59,503 nt of DNA from a virus: positions 1-59,503 of the IMG/VR virus record IMGVR_UViG_3300009184_000049; one strand, written 5' to 3'. Positions 55,733 to 59,503 of the stretch are shown piece after piece; the first letter of the stretch is position 1, and every line of letters starts with the position of its first letter. The notes beneath the pieces are model-generated. The model searched no databases. It had not been told where the DNA came from and was given only the letters and a program-made list of their open reading frames with translations. Made by a program: the position numbers and the translations under genes.

Positions 55733-55855
55733 TTATTTACCCCCGAATATAAAGCATAGCCCTAATGCTATTGCTACACCGATGAATGCACCTATTGGCG
55801 CACCTACATCAGCATTCTCATCAAGCCAATCAATCATATATGTAAAAGGATTCAT
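55733..55855 (-). CDS. 40-aa single-pass membrane protein
   Basis: It begins MNPFTYMIDWLDENADVG and contains the hydrophobic helix IGAFIGVAIALGLCFIF, ending GGK. Start and stop abut neighbouring genes exactly, which supports it. N-terminus acidic and probably cytoplasmic. Possibly a small anti-host or lysis-related membrane peptide; unproven. Confidence 0.6.
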   Translation of the reverse strand: MNPFTYMIDWLDENADVGAPIGAFIGVAIALGLCFIFGGK

Positions 55856-56071
55856 TTACTTACCTACCTTGTTAGCAAATACCCATTTGCTCTCGTTAGG
55901 GGATAGGTATTTGTGAGAGATAAGGTTCTCACTTGCTACCATGTAGACATAAGCCATACGGCTAATGTAATTGCCATTTGATAGGCGAAAGATATTGTTA
56001 TTCTTAGTATTGCTACTAGACATAGGGTGAGTAGGCTCGGCTACTACTGTTATTGTATTTAGTGTATTCAT
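55856..56071 (-). CDS. small early-type protein, unknown
   Basis: 71 aa, first of a minus-strand three-gene unit. GAAAGGTG precedes the ATG. Segments IFRLSNGNYISRMAYVYMVA and a C-terminal PNESKWVFANKVGK give an alpha/beta look without a known motif. It is driven by the promoter at 56230-56258. Confidence 0.55.
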   Translation of the reverse strand: MNTLNTITVVAEPTHPMSSSNTKNNNIFRLSNGNYISRMAYVYMVASENLISHKYLSPNESKWVFANKVGK

Positions 56072-56138
56072 TTGATGAACACCTTTCGTTTATTCGATAA
56101 CCTTGTGTTATCTTTTCCTTGACCTAGGTTATTTGCTC

Positions 56139-56185
56139 TTATTTGCTACGCTCATACTATTTCTAGTCTTATTTGGTAGGCTCAG
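56139..56185 (-). repeat. two copies of the TGAGC...AAATAA motif in the minus-strand leader
   Basis: On the minus strand ATGAGCGTAGCAAATAA (56155-56139) and CTGAGCCTACCAAATAA (56185-56169), in the leader of the gene at 56071. Two more copies lie on the plus strand at 57741 and 57776. A shared protein or RNA-binding site is possible. Confidence 0.55.
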
Positions 56186-56229
56186 AGGCTCACTAGGATT
56201 TTTCCTTATTTAATTTTTCTTATACTAGA

Positions 56230-56258
56230 AGTATAGCATAGAAATGTCAAAAAGTCAA
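56230..56258 (-). promoter_or_regulatory. strong minus-strand early promoter
   Basis: TTGACT (56258-56253), 17-bp spacer and TGC-TATACT (56235-56230). The core is nearly the same as the plus-strand promoter at 57458. Predicted start near 56223; the CRP-type site at 56290 is centred about 74 bp upstream. Confidence 0.7.
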
Positions 56259-56289
56259 GTTTAGACACGGACAAATCGGACATTTTCTA

Positions 56290-56305
56290 TGTGATATACA
56301 CCACA
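56290..56305. promoter_or_regulatory. CRP/GlxR-type operator 1
   Basis: TGTGA-TATACA-CCACA, one mismatch to TGTGA-N6-TCACA, with the central TA of GlxR sites. Placed about 74 bp upstream of the minus-strand promoter start. Confidence 0.5.
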
Positions 56306-56386
56306 TTGATCGCACGTGCCATTTGTCAAGTCGACACACCGATACTAGTAGTATTGTTACCTAATTGTTATAATTCCCCTGGAAAA

Positions 56387-56402
56387 TGTGATGTACCTCA
56401 CA
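56387..56402. promoter_or_regulatory. CRP/GlxR-type operator 2
   Basis: TGTGA-TGTACC-TCACA, a perfect TGTGANNTANNTCACA match, directly next to operator 3 (next site starts at 56403). Centre about 86 bp from the plus-strand start near 56480. Confidence 0.65.
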
Positions 56403-56418
56403 TGTGACCTACCTCACA
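56403..56418. promoter_or_regulatory. CRP/GlxR-type operator 3
   Basis: TGTGA-CCTACC-TCACA, a perfect TGTGANNTANNTCACA match, centred about 70 bp upstream of the predicted start of the promoter at 56465. Confidence 0.65.
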
Positions 56419-56464
56419 ATGTCCGTTTTACCCTATTTATACCCCTCTAAATGTCAGACCCCCC

Positions 56465-56473
56465 TGCTATACT
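56465..56473 (+). promoter_or_regulatory. extended -10 early promoter
   Basis: TGCTATACT with no clear -35, preceded by TGTCAGACCCC as in the promoter at 58920. It drives the early genes from 56530. The missing -35 would suit an activated promoter. Confidence 0.6.
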
Positions 56474-56529
56474 TACAGTATAAAGAAAAACAAGAGGTAA
56501 AGAAATCCTCTAAAGAAAGGTGGTCTAAA

Positions 56530-56709
56530 ATGACTACACTAGAAATAACAAAGTGCGTAGAGCACACTCCTAATAAATCTGCTATCTCAGAATACGCAGA
56601 TACACAATTCACATTCTGTGAGTCTTGTGAAAATAACATTGAGCGTTGGTATAACGATACCGACCCAGAGCGTCTACCTATGTGGACAGAATGGAAGGTG
56701 TCTAAATGA
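56530..56709 (+). CDS. small cysteine-containing early protein
   Basis: 59 aa from the ATG at 56530, with AAAGGTGG upstream; earlier in-frame starts lie before the promoter. TKCVEHTPN and a FCESCENN pair suggest a small zinc site, followed by an acidic RWYNDTDPERLP stretch. First gene of a run of overlapping early genes. Function unknown. Confidence 0.6.
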   Translation: MTTLEITKCVEHTPNKSAISEYADTQFTFCESCENNIERWYNDTDPERLPMWTEWKVSK

Positions 56710-56873
56710 GTATTTGGACTAAGTTCGCTACTGTAAGCGACTACCCTAAAGGGCTAATGAATTTATGCCCTTGCGGTCAAGTGGTATTAGCACCCGCTAT
56801 GTATCACGAAGGTTTCCCTTGGTGGGAAAACCCTAATAAATGTAAAGAACTATTTGAGGGAGTAACTAAATGA
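56706..56873 (+). CDS. small early protein with CPCG motif
   Basis: 55 aa. The ATG overlaps the previous stop (ATGA) and the stop overlaps the next start (ATGA). It contains LMNLCPCGQVVLAP and a tryptophan pair in GFPWWENP plus another cysteine (NKCKEL), perhaps a zinc knuckle. Unknown function. Confidence 0.6.
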   Translation: MSIWTKFATVSDYPKGLMNLCPCGQVVLAPAMYHEGFPWWENPNKCKELFEGVTK

Positions 56874-57034
56874 GTACCTATGTACCTATCAAGTCAGTAT
56901 GTGGTGCGGTTAGCACTACCATTGACATCTATGACTATGACCTAAACCCTAATGGGGTTGTGTGTTGTGATAATTGCGAAAGCATACTGTTGTGCCGTAA
57001 GGCTTGGGATTTCTTGTATAAGGTAGGTAAATAA
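56870..57034 (+). CDS. small cysteine-rich early protein
   Basis: 54 aa with cysteines at VCGAV, VVCCDNCES and LLCRKA, five in all, likely metal-binding. ATGA and TAATG overlaps on either side mark it as part of the run. Unknown function. Confidence 0.6.
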   Translation: MSTYVPIKSVCGAVSTTIDIYDYDLNPNGVVCCDNCESILLCRKAWDFLYKVGK

Positions 57035-57177
57035 TGCCAGTATTTGAGTTCACTACATTCATTGACATTGTTGCTGATAACTATGATGAAGCAATAAACG
57101 AATTTGATTTTAAATTAAAATACGGTGACATAGATAGAAGCACTGTCTATGTCGCAGACATTGAGGAGAAAGAATGA
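57034..57177 (+). CDS. small acidic early protein
   Basis: 47 aa, acidic: FEFTTFIDIVADNYDEAINE, then KYGDIDRSTVYVADIEEKE. The YDEA(I/L) segment after a strand resembles small domains common in actinophage early regions. Coupled on both sides. Unknown function. Confidence 0.55.
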   Translation: MPVFEFTTFIDIVADNYDEAINEFDFKLKYGDIDRSTVYVADIEEKE

Positions 57178-57266
57178 AAACACTTCAAGAAAAATTAGAT
57201 TTAGTTTCTAAAGAATTAGAACCAATACTTTGGGAATTACTAAATGAAATTGAGGAAAATAAATAA
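57174..57266 (+). CDS. 30-aa helical early peptide
   Basis: MKTLQEKLDLVSKELEPI and then LWELLNEIEENK, one amphipathic, acidic helix. ATGA overlap before and TAATG after. Possibly an inhibitory peptide that binds a host protein; no direct evidence. Confidence 0.5.
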   Translation: MKTLQEKLDLVSKELEPILWELLNEIEENK

Positions 57267-57370
57267 TGAATAACTTTTATCAAACTTTTTTTGTAAGCGG
57301 TAATGCATTGTTTTGGTTTTCTTTTATTTGTTTATTTGCTGGATCTTATTTATTCGTGAAAAGCGAATAA
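57266..57370 (+). CDS. 34-aa membrane peptide
   Basis: It has a phenylalanine-rich hydrophobic helix (ALFWFSFICLFAGSYLF) with a short polar N-terminus and a VKSE end. Start coupled by TAATG. Last gene of this run. A small early membrane peptide. Confidence 0.5.
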   Translation: MNNFYQTFFVSGNALFWFSFICLFAGSYLFVKSE

Positions 57371-57385
57371 ATTTGCACGTCCCGT

Positions 57386-57394
57386 TTATCCACA
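57386..57394 (+). promoter_or_regulatory. DnaA box
   Basis: TTATCCACA, a perfect DnaA box, in the non-coding gap after the gene run. Two more occur at 58745 and 58757. Confidence 0.55.
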
Positions 57395-57410
57395 GGGTGT
57401 GTATAACTAA

Positions 57411-57426
57411 TGTGATAAGAAACACA
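57411..57426. promoter_or_regulatory. CRP-type operator 4 (imperfect)
   Basis: TGTGA-TAAGAA-ACACA, one mismatch in the right arm, centred about 74 bp before the predicted start of the promoter at 57458. Confidence 0.4.
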
Positions 57427-57457
57427 CAATTATTTCCCTGATTTACGGCGTGTCGCC

Positions 57458-57486
57458 TTGACTTTTGGGCTTATCTATGCTATACT
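57458..57486 (+). promoter_or_regulatory. strong early promoter
   Basis: TTGACT, 17-bp spacer ending TGC, and TATACT (57481-57486). It is preceded by CGGCGTGTCGCC, repeated before the promoter at 57673. Confidence 0.75.
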
Positions 57487-57535
57487 TCTCGTATAAAGAA
57501 AATTGAGAAAGGTTCTCAAATTGAAAGGAGTCCAA

Positions 57536-57640
57536 ATGGACTATAACGAATACTATGATGAAATTTATCTAGAAATCTATGAGGAGTTTGGCGCTGAAAG
57601 CGTATCAGACCCAGCATACGCTGAATCTCTAAAAAAGTGA
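57536..57640 (+). CDS. 34-aa acidic early protein
   Basis: MDYNEYYDEIYLEIYEEFG then ESVSDPAYAESLKK: strongly acidic and tyrosine-rich. GAAAGGAG lies before the ATG. The acidic surface could mimic DNA or bind a basic host protein; speculative. Its stop lies within CRP-type operator 5. Confidence 0.55.
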   Translation: MDYNEYYDEIYLEIYEEFGAESVSDPAYAESLKK

Positions 57641-57651
57641 TGTAAATCACA
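57636..57651. promoter_or_regulatory. CRP/GlxR-type operator 5
   Basis: AGTGA-TGTAAA-TCACA, one mismatch, central TA kept; centred about 64 bp before the predicted start of the promoter at 57673. Confidence 0.5.
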
Positions 57652-57672
57652 CAACGCCTACGGCGTGTCGCC

Positions 57673-57701
57673 TTGACTTTTCAGGGTATGTGTGATAGTC
57701 T
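57673..57701 (+). promoter_or_regulatory. early promoter
   Basis: TTGACT, 17 bp, TGA-TAGTCT (57696-57701). The upstream CGGCGTGTCGCC and downstream ATAAGAAAAA match the other early promoters. It may feed the gene at 57859 with a 150-nt leader. Confidence 0.6.
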
Positions 57702-57740
57702 TACTACATAAGAAAAACTAAATAAAGGACAAATCGGCTA

Positions 57741-57793
57741 ATGAGCCTAAGCAAATAAATGTGACCAGTATCACAATGAGCCTTAGCAAATAA
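57741..57793 (+). repeat. two copies of ATGAGCCTNAGCAAATAA flanking a CRP-type operator
   Basis: 57741-57758 and 57776-57793, one mismatch apart, with operator 6 between them. Same motif as at 56139-56185 on the other strand. Location in leaders or between tandem promoters suggests regulation. Confidence 0.6.
57760..57775. promoter_or_regulatory. CRP-type operator 6
   Basis: TGTGA-CCAGTA-TCACA, perfect arms, centred about 70 bp before the predicted start of the promoter at 57803-57830. Confidence 0.6.
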
Positions 57794-57802
57794 GTAGCCA
57801 AA

Positions 57803-57830
57803 ATGTCAGCCCCTAATGGTAAGATAGTCT
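57803..57830 (+). promoter_or_regulatory. early promoter of the TGTCAG family
   Basis: ATGTCA, 16-bp spacer, TAGTCT, then TTATCAACAAAA. The same TGTCAG-CCCC-GGTA-GATA-TTATCAACAAAA outline recurs at 58920. Confidence 0.55.
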
Positions 57831-57858
57831 TATCAACAAAACGAAAGGAAGTCTAAAA

Positions 57859-58044
57859 ATGACTTACACTATAACACTAGAAACCTTTTCAGGTTCTACA
57901 AAAAAAATCGCTATGCCCTCAAAAGGTGCGGTTGCTCAATTCATCTCAACTTACCCAACTCAATTACCTGTTGGCGTATCTGTAAAAATGTCGTGTGACG
58001 CTTTAGGCGTTAGCGGTGTTCTAAGAGGAACGGCAAAACTCTAA
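57859..58044 (+). CDS. small beta-rich early protein, paralogue of 55547
   Basis: 61 aa: TFSGSTKKIAMPSKGAVAQF, GVSVKMSCD, GVLRGTAKL. The same layout is found on the opposite strand at 55547. GAAAGGAAG precedes the ATG, and the stop is coupled to the next gene by TAATG. Unknown function; two diverged copies suggest a useful one. Confidence 0.65.
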   Translation: MTYTITLETFSGSTKKIAMPSKGAVAQFISTYPTQLPVGVSVKMSCDALGVSGVLRGTAKL

Positions 58045-58190
58045 TGATAAATTCAGTAATGACTTTTCCTTGTGATGAGTGCGATGGTTCAGGTCTTGTC
58101 TTTTGGGGTAATGACCTTGACTATGATGTTGAACCTTGCGACTGCGCTCTAACTCCAAACTATAACCACTTCAACCAAACTAACGAATAG
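58044..58190 (+). CDS. small DnaJ-type zinc-finger-like protein
   Basis: 48 aa with FPCDECDGSGLVFWG, one CxxCxGxG repeat as in DnaJ zinc fingers, and a second pair in EPCDCAL. It likely binds zinc. TAATG start, TAG stop. Unknown partner. Confidence 0.6.
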   Translation: MINSVMTFPCDECDGSGLVFWGNDLDYDVEPCDCALTPNYNHFNQTNE

Positions 58191-58201
58191 GAAATAAATA
58201 A

Positions 58202-58363
58202 ATGAAAACTTGCTCAGTAATGAATTGCGAAAATACTAACCTTGTCTATAGTGGCGTAGATGCCTTTATGCTAGGTGGTATCCCTACAGAAAAGTATTGC
58301 TACACTTGTGCAACCGCTTACCTACAGATTTCTCATAGCGTAGAAAGTTCGGTGTCCCTCTAA
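58202..58363 (+). CDS. small cysteine-containing early protein
   Basis: 53 aa: KTCSVMNCENTNLVYSG, then EKYCYTCATAYL, a CxxxxC...CxxC arrangement that may bind zinc. AGGAAATAAATA before the ATG gives a modest ribosome site. Coupled to the next gene by TAATG. Confidence 0.58.
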   Translation: MKTCSVMNCENTNLVYSGVDAFMLGGIPTEKYCYTCATAYLQISHSVESSVSL

Positions 58364-58545
58364 TGATGACCCGTAAAGACTATGTAAAGGTTGCAGAAAT
58401 TCTTTCATCTTTCAAAGATTTGATAGGTGATGAATTTACTTACCACGATTTGGTTGATGAGTTTGCTGCAATGTTTGAAGCAGATAACGAACGATTTGAC
58501 TCTAACCGATTTTTTGACGCTTGCACTAAGGAGTTAGCAAAATGA
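58363..58545 (+). CDS. small helical early protein
   Basis: 60 aa: KDYVKVAEILSSFKDLIG then FTYHDLVDEFAAMFEADN and RFDSNRFFDACTKEL. The helices resemble a small conserved early protein family of actinophages (DYVxxAxxL...FDxxRFxxA). Coupled at both ends. Function unknown. Confidence 0.62.
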   Translation: MMTRKDYVKVAEILSSFKDLIGDEFTYHDLVDEFAAMFEADNERFDSNRFFDACTKELAK

Positions 58546-58694
58546 TTTTAGATACTGGAACACTAATCGCAATTGTAATTGCACTTGCTGGATCATCAAT
58601 AATGATGTTAGTATTTTGGAAACAAAATATAGAACAACAAAAAGAAATTCGCAGACTGCAAATTGCTTTGCGAAATGAACGACTTAAAAAATAA
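58542..58694 (+). CDS. 50-aa membrane protein with coiled-coil tail
   Basis: The membrane helix LIAIVIALAGSSIMMLVF is followed by a basic, glutamine-rich helix (QNIEQQKEIRRLQIALRNER). ATGA start coupling. A single-pass protein with a cytoplasmic coil, holin- or spanin-like in layout, or an early membrane effector. Confidence 0.55.
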   Translation: MILDTGTLIAIVIALAGSSIMMLVFWKQNIEQQKEIRRLQIALRNERLKK

Positions 58695-58744
58695 AATAAA
58701 TTCCTGAGCAAGAATAAAAACTGCTCACATTTTGGACGTGGGAC

Positions 58745-58765
58745 TTATCCACAGGGTTATCCACA
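58745..58765 (+). promoter_or_regulatory. two tandem DnaA boxes
   Basis: TTATCCACA at 58745-58753 and 58757-58765, only 3 nt apart, in a 281-nt gene-free gap. A candidate origin or DnaA-binding control site. Confidence 0.6.
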
Positions 58766-58802
58766 GGTGTTTAAGAGGTTGTGTACGACACGCCCGAAAT
58801 TT

Positions 58803-58818
58803 TGTGAGATTTATCACA
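58803..58818. promoter_or_regulatory. CRP-type operator 7
   Basis: TGTGA-GATTTA-TCACA, perfect arms, about 85 bp before the predicted start of the promoter at 58861. Confidence 0.55.
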
Positions 58819-58860
58819 CGACTTGAGCGTCTCAATATTTGGACTTACTGGCTAGTAGGT

Positions 58861-58889
58861 TGATAATTTGTGTCTAATAGGCTAGACTT
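58861..58889 (+). promoter_or_regulatory. early promoter
   Basis: TTGATA, 17 bp, TAGACT, then the ATAGTAAGAAAAAATAAATAAG leader start that parallels the promoter at 57673 (shown here as one 20-base-class motif, shared core TAAGAAAAA). Confidence 0.5.
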
Positions 58890-58919
58890 ACATAGTAAGA
58901 AAAAATAAATAAGCAAGGC

Positions 58920-58947
58920 TTGTCAGACCCCTATGGTAGGATAAAGT
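58920..58947 (+). promoter_or_regulatory. early promoter of the TGTCAG family
   Basis: TTGTCA, 16-bp spacer, TAAAGT, then TATCAACAAAA, matching the promoter at 57803. It lies about 30 nt before the gene at 58976. Confidence 0.5.
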
Positions 58948-58975
58948 TATCAACAAAAAAGAAAGAGGTTGCCCA

Positions 58976-59188
58976 ATGGCTACTAAACTATACACAATAC
59001 CAGACCTACTAATTGGTAAAAACTATCGCTCACGCACTCGCCACTTTGAGGGCGAAATTGTATCAGCCCGACCTGCTCACCCAGCAATTTGGTATGGAGA
59101 AAATACCGAAGCATACCTAATTGAGATAAACTATAAAGGTTCTATCCGAAATAAGTTTGCGACAGTAGCCGTAAAGGTTGGTGAATAA
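58976..59188 (+). CDS. small early protein, unknown
   Basis: 70 aa, beta-rich and basic: DLLIGKNYRSRTRHFEGEIV, IWYGENTEAYLIEINY, then NKFATVAVKVGE. The fold could be a small barrel. AGAGGTTG before the ATG at 58976. Unknown function. Confidence 0.58.
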   Translation: MATKLYTIPDLLIGKNYRSRTRHFEGEIVSARPAHPAIWYGENTEAYLIEINYKGSIRNKFATVAVKVGE

Positions 59189-59190
59189 TA

Positions 59191-59334
59191 ATGGGATACA
59201 TAGAAATTTTTAGAATGAACGAAAGCGGTGCGGGTTGGGTTGATTTCTCAGACGCAACACCCGATGAACTATTTACTTTGGAAGTGGGCTTACTAAATGA
59301 AGGCGCACTATTTACAACGAAAGAGGCAGACTAA
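59191..59334 (+). CDS. small acidic early protein
   Basis: 47 aa: YIEIFRMNESGAGWVDFSD, TPDELFTLEVGLLNEGALF. Starts 2 nt after the previous stop and is coupled to the next gene by TAATG. Unknown function. Confidence 0.55.
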   Translation: MGYIEIFRMNESGAGWVDFSDATPDELFTLEVGLLNEGALFTTKEAD

Positions 59335-59503
59335 TGGAATACCTATACGCAGTAACAGTATCGTATGATAGCAAGCCCGTTCATTGGACAGGGCGTTATT
59401 CAGACGCACTATCAGCAGTTAATACTTTTAACAGTTTTGAGGATTGGGGATTTGCTGATGAATATGCTACAGTTAATCTTTCTGAACCTAGTGGCAAAAT
59501 GCA
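59334..59503 (+). CDS. early protein, cut by the window end
   Basis: At least 56 aa: MEYLYAVTVSYDSKPVHWTG, then YSDALSAVNTFNSFEDWGF. Coupled by TAATG to the gene before it. The frame is open to the window end. Family not recognised. Confidence 0.5.
   Translation, partial: MEYLYAVTVSYDSKPVHWTGRYSDALSAVNTFNSFEDWGFADEYATVNLSEPSGKM

Larger units (their letters stand above)
56072..56529. other. divergent regulatory region of early genes
   Basis: A 458-nt gap without a gene. It holds the minus-strand promoter (56230-56258), the plus-strand promoter (56465-56473), three CRP/GlxR-type palindromes and two copies of the TGAGC...CAAATAA motif, each described separately. Confidence 0.7.

Overview
The window reads as one continuous piece of an AT-rich tailed-phage genome of siphovirus type. 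The signs are an HK97-fold capsid module, a major tail tube protein, two tail-assembly-chaperone genes and a 2943-residue tape measure protein. Several genes resemble families common in phages of Actinobacteria (the 69-aa protein at 1361, the head-tail genes, the minor tail genes). The AT-richness, the widespread leaderless starts and the class II ribonucleotide reductase would suit a low-GC actinobacterial host such as freshwater acI-type cells; that host assignment is inference. No terminase, integrase, tRNA or CRISPR array was recognised.

Layout, following transcription. From about 54.2 kb down to 1 almost everything is on the minus strand. The order is: small holin-like protein (53.9-54.2 kb); fibre/adhesin block (48.9-53.6 kb) with a collagen-like protein and a proline-rich, cysteine-rich 836-aa fibre; protein-modification block (45.7-48.8 kb) with a sulfotransferase, a small zinc protein, two 2OG-Fe(II) oxygenases and a Skp1-type GlcNAc-transferase; one plus-strand secreted lysozyme-like gene (45.1 kb); second fibre block (36.5-45.0 kb) ending in an FGA-repeat protein with a C-terminal Hint domain; GNAT protein and class II ribonucleotide reductase (32.7-36.5 kb); LamG-type virion protein, portal, a third 2OG oxygenase, protease-scaffold and capsid (23.7-32.7 kb); head-tail connectors, tail tube, chaperones and tape measure (10.0-23.2 kb); minor tail proteins (2.3-10.0 kb); and the start of a replication module with a DnaB-like helicase broken by an in-frame amber codon (1-2.3 kb).

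From 56.5 kb onward the plus strand carries a dense string of tiny early-type genes (30-70 aa), many cysteine-rich or single-pass membrane proteins, joined by ATGA or TAATG overlaps. Their promoters have TTGACT-17-TATACT-like cores, each preceded at about 65-85 bp by a palindrome of the form TGTGA-N6-TCACA, the CRP/GlxR operator. Perfect DnaA boxes (TTATCCACA) lie in the same intergenic regions.

Late promoters are different. They are extended -10 boxes (TGNTATAAT/TATACT) placed 5-7 nt before the start codon, which predicts leaderless mRNAs. Several overlap the stop codon of the upstream gene.

The most interesting system is the modification block beside proline-rich and collagen-like fibre proteins. 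Prolyl-hydroxylase-like enzymes, a transferase family known to glycosylate hydroxyproline, and a sulfotransferase could together hydroxylate, glycosylate and sulfate the phage's own fibres. The genes are visible; the pathway is a hypothesis.
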